DNA from: Mnemiopsis leidyi
Lineage: Eukaryota; Ctenophora; Tentaculata; Lobata; Bolinopsidae
Direction: 5' to 3'
Assembly: GCA_000226015.1 (NCBI GenBank)
Contig: JH152651.1
Coordinates: forward strand, 31,046 to 58,132
DNA: 27,087 nucleotides
Made by a program: the position numbers and the translations under genes. The notes under the pieces were generated by a model that saw only the letters and a list, made by a program, of their open reading frames with translations, did not search any database and was not told the DNA's origin. How positions within the stretch are numbered: position 1 is the first letter of the stretch; each line of letters opens with the position of its first letter. This document shows positions 1 to 13,100 of the stretch, one piece after another.

Positions 1-180
1 TCGTATCGAGTACACTTACAAGAGACACTTCTAAGATTGTGTATCGAGACACTTACAAGAGACACTTCTAAGATTGAGTATCGAGACACTTACAAGAGAC
101 ACTTCTAAGATTGTGTATCGAGACACTTACAAGAGACACTTCTAGCATTGTGTATCAAGACACTCAGAAGAGACGGCCTT
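1..180. repeat. 37-bp tandem array, window-edge truncated
   Basis: About 4.7 copies of a 37-bp unit. The motif GTATCGAG (last copy GTATCAAG) recurs at 3, 41, 78, 115 and 152, giving spacings of 38, 37, 37 and 37. The first unit carries one extra base. The unit is itself internally repetitive, since GAGACACTT occurs twice in it. The last copy decays after about 170. Because the array starts at base 1 it probably continues upstream. It shows no coding potential and reads as a minisatellite in a FHOD intron or 5' flank. Confidence 0.9.
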
Positions 181-1184
181 ATATTACAGCGATACAATCA
201 TGTTATAATACTATACATGAGGGATATTATGTGAGTTATATTGTTATAAGTAGCTAGGGACTAACCTACTCACAATCTGGGACAATACACCAGTCTCTCC
301 TGTGATGATCCAGGGTGGGATTTAGATGTTTAAAGTGGGACACCGCTTCTGGATCATTATAATTACAAAAGATCGTTTGGGTCGGTGCTGAGCTATGTGA
401 TTACACATCCCCTTCCGACCACCTGGACTCACACACACACACACGTACACGCAAACACACATAGTACTGTACAACAGTTAAGTGTGCGACTTGGTGTAAT
501 TGAAGGTTTTTTGTTGTGATCAAGCATAGAATGAGGCTGAGCTTAGGGGAACCGAAATGTAAAGTCTACGGTATCTTTAAATTTCTAGGATATTTATACA
601 GGCTCAGCAGGATGATGGTGCTGTAATGTTCTAGAACGTTAAGGGCACCTGTAAAGCTGTAAATGATATGCCATATCAAATTATACTCCGATGTTATGTG
701 GCCACGGTGTTGTACGTAAAACTGTAATACGAACAGTGAAAATTGCATTTCCAATTTTATGCTCTTTAATTCCAAATGCTTCAAATAAAAATATAAATTG
801 CTGTTTTTTATGCGGAATTTAAATTTTGCAAGTAGACTGTAGAAGCAAAGTAAGATTTTGTCTTGATCTTGTATAACACTGATACAGCATGTAGAACCTT
901 TTTTGTTTAATAAAAAATTCATGATATTTTCTCAAAGTTTATAACGCAGGGATCTTAAATTTCTGGCCTATTCAATTTATTCGATACCTACATATTATGC
1001 AATATCTATGAATTATGGCCCACCCAAGAATTCTTTACCATTAGTAACAACGGATACACCCTTTTTATTTTGTCATTCAATTTTCTCAAAATCACGACAT
1101 AACAAGAACAGTTGACCTCCTTAACACACAATATCACACACATTCAGCTCGACATATCAAATTAACATGCACATCATATTTCAG
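181..1184. other. FHOD upstream intron or 5' flank, no exon found
   Basis: I see no exon here that fits the FHOD family. The next visible exon at 1185 begins with two bases of a split codon, so a coding exon must precede it, either unrecognised here or upstream of the window. A (CA)n tract sits at 430-444, with a degenerate CA-rich extension to about 461. An open frame on the minus strand at 566-922 has low-complexity Leu/Phe/Tyr-rich content and no family resemblance, and I do not call it. Confidence 0.5.
430..461. repeat. CA dinucleotide microsatellite
   Basis: An uninterrupted CA run at 430-444 is followed by a degenerate CA-rich tail to about 461. Confidence 0.85.
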
Positions 1185-4100
1185 CGTTAGGAGAAGTGAT
1201 GGTCTATGTGGATGGAATGCAGGGGATAATCAAACACCCTCGCACCATACAGTGGCTTTACGTTCTAATCACTAAATATGGGAACAAGGTCAGTGCTTTA
1301 CGGTCTTATCACTAATTTTGGGAACAAGGTCAGTGCTGTTCAACTTTGTCTGAAACAAATTGTTAAATTGTTGCAGATTTTTTGTTGATTAACTAATTGT
1401 ACTATCATGTAGGATCATTTTACAAACTTGGTTTACCTAGCGGCTAGCTCGGTTTTTGATTTTATTTTCCAATTCTATATACAGTTTTTGGAGTATCCAA
1501 CGTTTCTAATTGATTCATTTAGCTTTAGGTTCTTGGCGTAAACTTAATCTTCTCTGCATTTTTCTGGTATTTACATCGGTTACCTTATCTTAACTTTCAT
1601 AATTTGGTAATGTGCTAATGTTGGCTAACGATCTTAACACAGCAATCTCATGAGCTAGGTAAATAATCTAATCTCCATTTCGAAAATATACACAAGATTG
1701 GGTTATTGACTGAATTTCATGAGCTGTTGCAGACCATGAATTACATTTACATTTTACAATCACGCTGGTGTATGCCTGGTGCCATCATTGAGATTTACGG
1801 CTCATGATTAGTGAAATGTTCAGGATTACATTTCAATAAATTCTATTTTACCTTTTCTACACAAATGTGCAGAAATCGTAAAAACGTAAAATTTTCATCT
1901 GCATTTAAGAATTTTGAAATCTTTATCTGTCGTTCTCCGTTGAATGACAGTCTACTAACACCGCATAAACATTCAAGAAACAAAATGAGCATCTATGACG
2001 TTTTACTATTATCTTACAGTCACTTCAACACAAACTACAGGCCGTACATGTTGTTGTACTCAAGACACTGTTATTATGTACAACCTGTCTTCACCCGTAT
2101 CCCCAGGGAATTACTCTACTTAATTCTCTTCCCAGCCCTATTCCAAACTACTGACATTATTACACAGAAGCACCATGTTGTTATTAACGAGATTATGTTA
2201 TTTGGGGATGTTATCTAGAGATTTACAGCTAGGATGTTTTTATTATCATTATCTGATTATCTTGCTACATTGAAGTTACAATGATCAAGCACAATGTAAC
2301 GACTAAATTGGTCAGCCGATCTTATTTAGTTGCTCGATAACTGGGAATGATGACAAATTTCAACAGTTCTTCATTTGCAGCATTTACTGCTTATAGGTAG
2401 AACGAAATCGTAGATACCTTACGTTTAACCTATTAAACTCCAACCAAGTTTTAGTTCTTAGAAACGGGAGAATTTACTTGGTTTAAGTAAAACAGAAAGA
2501 TTGAAAGCATCCCAGAGTTTCTTTACCCCGCCGTATAAAAATATTTACCCTTAATTACTTTTCAGTCGATCATGTTGGTCAAGGGCTGCCTCGAGCTGCT
2601 TCTTGTCTTCATCAACTACAAGGAAGACACGAACTCCCATCTTGTCGTCAGAGCAGTGCTCTCTGTCGATGTCAAATATGGTAGGTGGTGTGTGACCCGT
2701 TATTGGCGATATTTCCTCACTGGCTTGCTGCCAAGAATGTTAATGCCTTCAAGCCTTCGGTTCAGGTTAACTTTCTGCTTGTAATGGTGGTATGTGGTTA
2801 TTGGTTCTTTTAAAATGTCACGATGTCGCCTGTCAATGTAAATGTTTTGTGAGTATATAATTGGTATTTGGTAAAGATTCTTGCTGTTTCAGATAGGACT
2901 CCTTGGAGCGGTTTCATGGCGATCTTGAAAGAGGGAACTACCAATGCTGAGTGTTTTCTGTACTCTATCACCCTCATTAACAAGGTAGCCATATTTTGTT
3001 CAAACGCATTTAAATAATCCATTTACAGAAGATGAGATTTAGTTTTCCCCGGATACACACTGTAACAGACAACAGTGTTACCAAAATCCTATCCAACTTT
3101 GACGATTTTATTCTGTCCCGACGAACTTGGGTAGGATATTTCACAAGTAAAAAGGATTTAACAGATGCTGCATAGTTTGTTTTGAAGCTGCACGACACAC
3201 GTATTGTACTTAAATCCGCTGTCTGGTAGCCTGCACGTGTTGAGATGACCAGGTAGCGAGGGATCGTGTTCTATGTAACGCGCATTGGTGTAAATTTAGC
3301 ATACCTCACGTACGTTTCTTTTCTTGTTTTGTAGATTTGAATATTATATAGCTCGTTACGTTGTCTTAACACAGCTACATGGAATGTGCACGCACAATTG
3401 TAGACCTTATGTAGCATGGTCGCCTTAGATCACATTTTTTTCATCTCTTCTTTTTCGCCGAAGACAAAAAAGAAAAGTAGATGGTTAATGGTTTAAAGTG
3501 GTCGGATTTTGGGGTGGGGTAGGTGGGTAGGTAAGTAGATGGCGGTGTCCGTGGTCACTAAGAAACTGGAAAACACATGTATCGCCCCGCAAGACGTAAC
3601 CACGCTTTCTCCTACGCAAAGTTTTTTGCTTAAGAAATTTCTTTGTCTAGCACGTGTAATTCTGCGTGGCCATTTAAACCGAATTTGTAGCGTAACTGAT
3701 GAACAGAACGCAGATCTTTGTGAAGCAAGAACTGTCGGCAAATGGGTATGCATGCTGATAAACAAAATAGCGGATAGCTGTCGAAATTGTCGATTGGCGG
3801 AGAACGGGCTAAAACAAAAAATCGCCATCAAGTCAAATTTTGCGCGGGAACAAGTCAAATTTTGCGCAGAAACAGTCCTCATGATGAACCGAATAAATAA
3901 AGATGCGCCCATGTGCAAAATTCAATGCGCAGCAAGTCTTGGCACGAGTTCCGTGCCTTTTTGTCTGAACGATTTTATTATTTCTTTGCTTTTGGTTGGT
4001 TCGTGTTGCGTGCAAGTAAGTTAAGGCCTGTCGTCGTATTGCCGAACTAATCATCATGACAAAACGTCAACGCTTAATATTCCAGACCTTGAGTAATGAG

Positions 4101-7100
4101 TTGTTACTAATTTTGTTAAAATTGTGAAACTAAAACTTCTTGAAGTGCAGCATCGATAAATTCATCTTAGTCCTAATTGTAAACAGGTTCTTAAATCTTA
4201 ACAGCTGACATTTCATTTATCACATTCGCTAGGGTGAAATTGCTCTTACTTTCTTAACGGCCGATATTATCACAGTAGCTGCAGGCTGCTTATAATTCCA
4301 CAAGCGGTGTTTGCGACGGATATTGACGAGATTACATGGTCCAGCGTTCTTTGAGCTTCTTTAAAATTGAAGAGATGAAAATCTAGTGTCCGCTTGAGAC
4401 CAAACTGAGCAGGCGCAATTCTTGCTGAGTATTACTAACCATACTTTGGTGGTAAAATACAGCTTGTTTTAAAGCAACCACAACTGTCTTTGTTGATCAA
4501 CTTTTAAGTTCAGAAGTTGATAAACGATTCCACGCAAAACTAAATAACTGACAAAATTACATTCTGTATTTTTTTGCCGACAACATTGAACTGAAAGATA
4601 AGAGTGTGTCGTCCAAAGACCCCCGATCAAGACTCCTGCTGTTCCGTTGCACGTGTTGTCACGATCAGAGCCTCTGAAAACTCGGACCATTTGTCTCGCC
4701 CTACAGAATACCTCACGATGAACTCATACTGAGTTTCCGGCTGCAAGTTGAACACTTTGTACACCGGATTGTCCTCTAGGTACCCCCTCCTCATTCCATA
4801 TTTCCAGTTCTCTGCTCCTACAAGTCTGTGCAGGATCTGGAGCTGCTCTGCTCCATCTTCCACTTCATTGATTCTCAACTCTACAAACACATCTCCAACT
4901 TGACTTTCTGACAAACTTGCACTTTTTATAACTTCCTGGTACCCAACAAACTTGATCACATCACAAACTCCACATGATATCTGACAGTTCTCTCTCATGA
5001 AGAGTACGAAACTTCCCGAGCTACAAAGTCCGACTGCGGCCCAGTCCCGACACAAGGGAGACATGTCCACACAGTGCTCCTCCCCGGGACCCGGGGTGGG
5101 AGGAGCTTGTGGCATGACGTCACAACTGTACATGCTCCTAGCTAGCTCCACGTCTTGTTGACTCAGCTTTATCCGCTGTCCGATCTGGGGCGTGTCCTCT
5201 CCATCATCCACTATCGGGATTACTGTGGGGTCTCCGTTTACACTGAACGCTTTAGACCTGTAGTGCATGATACTGCCGTAGTCGTACGGAACACCGCGCA
5301 TGTCGATGTAGTCGCGGCTGTACTTGGCGAAGTTGTCTGAAGTTCCTGGTTTAGCATTTTGGAGTTTTATCAGAACGTAATTGTCCCGGTCAGGTCGAGA
5401 TTGCTCGTGGTAGAATCCTATCGCATGACCGATCTCGTGCACGATTACTCCTAGTCTCACACATTGAGGTCCGATAGATATGAGCTGCTTTCCTCCAAAC
5501 ATACCTGCAAATATTGAATGTTAAGGCTTAACACTTCAACACCTTTAAATGTAGTCTTTTGGTTTTTTCATAGATTTGAAAATAACTCGTCTACCCTGAC
5601 TCACCAAGATCTGAGTAACATCCATTTCCGCTGAAAAACTCTACATAATTCACGTCCTCGGATGTTTTCTTGTGAAATCTCAGACAAGTTTGACTTGACC
5701 AGTGATCCATGGCTTGTAATATCACATCCTGTTTGTACCCATTTATACCAGCTCCAAATGTGTATGGAACACGACCTTAAAATAATAATATAACGTAAAA
5801 AGTGATATGAGTACGAATTATACCGTTTCATTGCTCAGAAACATAAAACATGGTTATTCTAATAAATTGGAGGATTAATATCTCAATTTAATTTCCCGAT
5901 CACTTCTACAATGCCTACCGTCTGGCCAGAGTCCGGTAGTAGATCCCTTCTGCAGGATGGGTCTGCCCTCCCTCTGTATAAGTCTCTGTACTCTGGGAGC
6001 GATCATGTCCCCTTCCACTAACTCCACCTCATCTCCTCTCACTGTCACTTTCGTTACGTTCCTTTTTTCGTTTATCTTATTTTCATTTCGTCCCAGCTTC
6101 TGTGACAATAATAGTCAGCTTCTTATCTAACCATACAATAAATTTTAGATACATTTCTGATTGCAAGTTTGTTGAAATTTGGATCACATTATTAATTACC
6201 TTGAATCTCTTAACTTCCTCTGAATCTTCTATGGGATATAGAGCAGACAATGGTTTAGAAAGTTGTTTTTGTTCATCTCTAACAAACTCTGCAAATTGCT
6301 TGCGGAGTGGCTTGCTTGTCACCTCTAAAGTTAACGTCAGGTGTAACAGAATGACACACAACCGTCGCCGCATGACATACACGATCGGACAATACAGACA
6401 CAAACAAAAATCAGTCAATTTTAAATTGCCCTGCTTGACGCAGCATTGTTTACATGATTAATTCATAATTAGCCCTAGATTTTTATGTTTGTTTGTGTAA
6501 GTTGAGAAAATTCTTGGCAACTTCAACAGTTATCGCAGTCAATTCACTTGCTACAATTTAAAGCTTTACAGTGATAGACCTGATAGACACGATAAAGCTT
6601 TTTGTCAACACATTGAACAAAATAAATCACTTCTCTACGCCAGATAACTAAGATATTAACATCGCTTTTCGTCAGGTATTGTGCAATGTGGAGTCTCAAG
6701 ACATTTTCTACGACATAACCGACGCACTGGAAGCACAAGGCATTGAGATCGTGAACAAGGTTCGTCAATTTTACGTTTAGCCAGCGCTACTAAATCAGTA
6801 GGCTGCTGCTGTAGTCCGCCCATTATAATCTCAATTTGTAAAGTTACTAAATCACGAGTATTAATGGTTGGTCAGATGTTGCCATTTTCGGAGTTACGGT
6901 CGGTAGCGCTGTCTGAATAGGCGAGAATTTAAGCTATGTCGAGGATAAGTGATGTCAAAAATAAAACCTGTCCTCATATTTGAAAGTCCATTTGCGTCAA
7001 ATCTTCCACATCATCGCGTTTAGATATAACTTGTCTCCTATAAAGCTATCACTTAATAGTTGATATGTTCCCGTTGGACCTCTAAATCAAATTTATCACG

Positions 7101-10100
7101 CGAAGATAAGATCCGGTTCTCACTTAAACTATACCAGCTCGAAATATTCGCTTGTCTCACGTTTAATAGACCGGTGTCGCCGTTACACGATTAATTTATC
7201 AAGTCGTAGTGTTATAGACCTTGTCATTTCTAGGCTGCTCACACAGCTTCTTCTGGCTTGGTCACGTGAGGGGTCTCCGCTCTTCACCGGATCTCATTAG
7301 CCTGATTAAGATATAAGCTACTTACAGGAGTAGCTTGGAGTTGATACCTGAGTCATGCTCAATATGTGAGGAATCTGTTGTCCTGACGTCTCAACTTTTC
7401 AGTTTTCCGGCCGCGGTTCTAATTTGATTGAACGTTTATGTACATTGTACCATATTAGTCATGTTAGGTTGTGATGTTGAATAAAAATCGCAATTAGATC
7501 TCCATTTGAATCCACGATAGGAAACTATGAAGTGACATTAGAAAGATTTGTGGTTATTAATTATTTTCAACTTGGTATAGAAAATTTAAACATTCGGGCC
7601 AGCCTTTCTTCTTGTAGTTGAAATTGAAACAATCTTTTACGTGGTAGTTTTAAATATATCATGATATGTGCGTATAGTCTGAGTTTATTTGAGTATTTTC
7701 CGGCAGTAAACTTTTAAAACTTATTTTCATACCTGAGCTGCGACAAATTTGTCTCTACGATAGAGTCTGCGAATTCGTAAAGCTTACAATCGGGCTAGGT
7801 GATAAAGGCTATTTAGAAGATAATGACCGGTCTGGTTTCAGTTAATTACCGCCTAATCGTAATTAATGAACCATGCTCCACCAACATCCACCCCAAAGTA
7901 AAACACCCCGTCACGGCATGGCTTCCTCCCGTATAACCTTATCAAAACAGTACATCTAGTGTTAATCGGGTCCCTGCTGTGTCCAAACACGGCCCCTTAT
8001 TGGATTTTGTCGGGCCCCGTACTGCTACCCTAGCTGTCTCATCAACCTTACCTAACTAGGTCACGTGGTATCCTAGCTGTTGTCTGAATGGTTAGCGATG
8101 TAGCGAGGTTGTGGCTGGTTATTTCACGTCAATTTCTTTGTTGTGTCTAAGTTTGTGTGTACTTGTTGTTGTTCAATGTCCATGGTGCTATGGGCTTTAA
8201 GGAGAAGATACTCAAGGTTATTCATATCCGGAGAAAGGTAAGTGCCTGATTTAGTCAAGTTTACTCTCATTACCTGTACCAAGTACCTCTGACTGTAGTG
8301 CTCACATTTATGTATTAGTCCCAAACACCAGTCGGTGAATGATTTGTTTCTCTAGACTACGACCAAATTTGAATTGTCTTCCATCCAGAAAGAAAGTTGT
8401 AGAATTACAATTTACGATACAATTTACGATACAATTTACGATATTCCGTCCCACAGTCCCAAGTCAAATTTAAAAAAACTGAGGTTCAGGTACCTATAGT
8501 TATTATATTGGTGAATAATACTAAACTCGTGAGTATAACAGCGACACTTTCATGTCCAGAAAGGTAGGGTGGAGTATAGTTTGGAGTGACGTAAGTAGGC
8601 GCTAAAACCTAACTAATCCTTGGGAGTTGTAAACTGTAAAGGTTAAATACCTTCACAAACTACAGTAGTATAGTAGATCGACTTATGGTAGTTGTTCATA
8701 GTTGGAAAATTGAAATTCTCTTGATCTGTCTTGTCTGCTCGTTTGTCTGTATGTCGACAACCCTAAACTTGTCGGCACCATAATTGTTAATATAATTTAC
8801 TCTGTATTTGTCTCTGAAACTGAATTGATATTCATTTGTAATCTAGAGAAATGTAAATTTGTATTTACTATTTATTACTACTAATCCTTGATTGTCAAAA
8901 TGAGCCACTCTTCACTCGTGATATGTTGTGTAAATTCATTAAATTCACAGAATTGCTCAGCACGTGACCATCGACATCCAAGTCACGTGGTTTCGTTTAC
9001 CAATCTCCACCTTTTTGACGTCAGATAGGCTGGTGGAACATACAACGATTATTGGACTGATACAGTGGCTATAATTCAGCACTTCAATAATTATTAATTA
9101 GGCCTGCCATGCTATGTCAACATCACTCTATATAACGCTGGAGAATGTGAGACTGCAATTGAAGACATTTGACAGTTTGATCGTATCTTTGACTTTGAGT
9201 ACTTTCGCACTGAAATGCTCTGCTTCTCCTATCGTCATACTGCCTCACTCATGTGGCTTTAAGTCAATTTCAGAGCTGCAGGTCACGTAATTAATATGTC
9301 GTAGTTCCGCACTCACTATCACCTAACTTCCACGTCTATTCTTACTGAATTTGTGGTTGTGGCTGAAAATAATTACACCCATGTAATTAGCGACAGTAGC
9401 TGTAGCTCCTCTATTTTTGACAATTTCTCTTGTGGTTAATTTTATTATTCTTGCATGCCAAACGATATAATTCGTTCACTACAACGTTAACAGTGCCCTT
9501 CTGATAATCTTCTGTATGTGTTTTAACTTGTTTGAGCACCTCTCGTCATTACTTCTGCTTTGTTCGGTGTACTAACTACGCAAGCTAACAAAGTTTTTTT
9601 AATACGCATCGCGAATTATGAAGCTTTAAAGCCTATAGATTCGCGCTGGTACACAATTCTACAGGAATTCAGTTACAAAATCTTTGTTACACTTATATGT
9701 CTAACACATGTGAAAGAGGCTGCTTGATAGTTAAAATCTATACAAGTACAAGTAGTAAAGTACAAGTTACCACTTTAAAACCGTGCACTCTTCTACCAGA
9801 TAGGGCGTGACGGTCTTTTCCCGCACGATTCAGTGCTCTACAGAAGTAATCGTGTATTAAATCACACTCCAGCCTGGCTGTTTTTCCTTCGCACGTCCTT
9901 TGTTGGATCTGAGATGTACAGAACTGCCGTAACTGTGTAACCAGTCTTACTTGCCACTGCCTCCCCAATCCTGACGTCACTGTTAAATCTCCTGAATTCT
10001 GTTTTTCTGTATTTTCTCACGTTAAGGGGTGCTCCCAGACGACCATGGTCGCACAATATTGACGTTTAGAGCGGACTTAAACGTTTTGTTGGGTGCAGTG

Positions 10101-13100
10101 CTGGTGCCTGTCAAAACTTGGTGATCTCGTTGTCACCTTTGATGTCGATCTTACTCCTTCGCTAGATCTTACTCCTAAGTCTTGAATCCCTCTCGAACGA
10201 GAACTGCATCTCACTTGTCTCTAATCTAAATCCCTATTGTCAAGCTCACTGTTACTTTTTCATGATGTCTTGTCGTCGCTGATTACTGTCCGTACTTTAA
10301 ATTTACACGTATCTGTTTTCTCTGTTTTATAGTTCTGTTTAAATGTGTCTCGGTCTGTCTCACCGCGTGGTCATGGTGTCGAACTACAAAATACGGCTCT
10401 ACAGACTTCACCACTCTGTCAGTTTCGGGAAAAACCTTCAGGGCTTTTAGATAGTTCATTTAACTGAAAAATGTTTAACAATAACAGCGAAATCTTACAT
10501 TTAAATGTTTGTAATTTACTTCATTTAGGTTAAGTTAACGTTCTGTAATGATATTTAAAAGTGCCGAAATGTTTTCTATCGGTTAACTTACAGCTCTCCT
10601 AAAGACTTGCAAAATGCGTGGTTGAGATCTCATCAAAAGATGGAATACGTAATCATTGTGTCAGAATCACAATATACCACCATCACAATTCATTCCATCA
10701 TTACAGGAAGTACTAGAAAAAGAAGCAAGCAGTGATGTGATTGAAAAGATAAAGCTCCAAATAAATGCGTACAATGTAAGTAAAATGCTTAAGAATTTGA
10801 TAATTGCGTTCTTTCAACAATTGTCTTGATAATTATCTTACTAGTTGTAGTCACTGACATCATTAAATGGATAATTTGTACATAGAAGAGTACAAATCAT
10901 TTAAAGTACAATTTAAAATCTAGAAATAAAGCTACATGCAGGAAATATTTTTAGCCGCGTACTATTGTGAATATTATCCAGACTTACTGTTATTGCTAAA
11001 ACAATCGGTTTTTATAAAAGTTGACTCTGTTGACGGTTCGTGCTTTACGTTTTGTTTTCAAAAATTGAGTGCGATTGTAATTGGAAATTTGTTAACCCCT
11101 GCTGTATCTTTCTGCTATTTTCTGCCGTTTCTTTTAAATAGTTACTCCTAATTCGGCCGGCTCAGCCACAGTGCGTCCCATTTTATTTGAATTTTTGTTT
11201 TGGAGCTCTAGAACATGTGAAATAGTTCTACTACTTCCCGTTGTCGCAGCAATGTCGTAGTTAACACACAGTGACGCATCCTACAAGCAATACCACAACA
11301 TTCGACCATCACTGAGCTGTTTCCAGCCCAATCCGATACTCTGTCTGATTCTATTGACAGTCTTCAACGTGTTAAACTTTACAATGTCATTGTTTCCACA
11401 TTAAATACCGAGCAGTCTTGGCAATACACCCACCTTGATACCTCACTATCTTTCATTCATACTTTTACATCAACAACTCTCTGCTTCACACTTTACCAAT
11501 CTACCCTCAATTTAGTTCCCCGTCTGATTTTACGCCTCTGTCAAACGAGCTCCAAGTGTTGTCAACAAGCCTGTATATTTTGCTATGTATTTTTTTGCTA
11601 TATCTTTGCTATAACATTTTTTGGCATATTTAAAAGTGTCGTTTTTCCTTCCTGATGCACGACTCGAAAGACTTCTTTAGTGGTCCAATTCTTGCGAGAT
11701 TCATCTTTTACCTCGCATAACTCTATTACTTTTCTATAAAGCGTCGATTTTTGTCCATTCTCCAGTATTTTCTGTCGTTGCATTATGACTGAAACTACTG
11801 GTAGTGCTTGTATACATTAATATTCGAGTGAATTTTTGACCGATTATGCCATGATTTTACCGAATCTTGTGACGATTTGATGGCGTAAATTTAGTTCAGT
11901 AATTCTTGTCAACACATACTGTGCTGCCTGCGTTCGCACATTTAATAAGCTCCTCATTATGTATTTACTTGCTAATAGTTATTTCTAGTTGTAGAAATTG
12001 TGATTGTTATAATGCATTCACTCAAATGGCAAACTCTTTTACGAGCTATTCGATTTATACTTTATTCGAAGGTGATCTTATATTCAAACCATAAAATTAT
12101 TGCTTATTAGTTTCATTTTTGAATCACTTGTAATTGCAAGTAACATAAGCTCTATCGAAAATTTTTCAACTCAAAAAATAATAACCCAAGTTGATTTTAG
12201 GACTAAAAAACTCGTATCTAGATTTCAGATTAAATAACTTCTATCTACATTTCAGGCTCAACTAAAAGCTGAAGACGATGAAAACAGTGATCCAACAGAT
12301 AACAGCATGCCAGATCGAACAAAGAAAAATCGCCGTCAAAGCGTCAATGATCATGGGGTATGTCTGTTTTTTCTGTTTGTATGTTTTTGTACCCTTTTGT
12401 ATGCTAACTTTCTGCTTATGAGCCCTCGTTAGGCATTCAGACTTGCATACTAATCATTCCTCATAACAGCCGTCCTATAAAGTAGTTTTGAGTTGTTACT
12501 TATTTTACAGTCTATCTTAGTTCGTCCTGCCATGTGCCTACTTTTATTACTATAGGAAAGTTGTCGGGAATATTGTCGCATCTCGTTCGATCCGGTGATC
12601 TTTTGTCATATTGTCAAATTCTGTTCATACTCTTGGCAAAACATTTTAATTTGTAACTCGAACACGCGTCAACATTGCGTCAACCGTCATAACATCTATC
12701 TATTTTGATATCATAAAATCTACTCCTATATTCTTATCGCATTACTTCGGTCTGTACAGACTGGGTGTGATTGTTAGCCCGGTAAATCAAAACTATTTTT
12801 AAGTAAACGGTCTATTTCAGTCGAACCTACAGAACATAAACGCGCACGCAGCCAACATCCGGAATCAGGAAGCGGAGCTGGGCGGGGCCGAGGACGAAGT
12901 CATGGTGACGCCCATGATTGTCGAGAATGGGGGAGGAAACAACGAGTGGTCTAAGCGAGCTGAGATCATGGACTCATCCATGGGTAAATAGTTTTCCTTA
13001 TTAAGAATAGTTCTTGGGATATTTTTGCGAAGAGGATCACATGATTTCAACATTTGTTATGTTATCTACAAAAACTGGCTTCAGTCGGTATTTGGCACTT

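Noticed and set aside
1..180. CRISPR array
   Set aside because: The units are contiguous without unique spacers, and the genome is eukaryotic.
1811..2218. 135-codon open frame on the plus strand
   Set aside because: AT-rich with no recognisable domain, and inside a FHOD intron; it could arise by chance.
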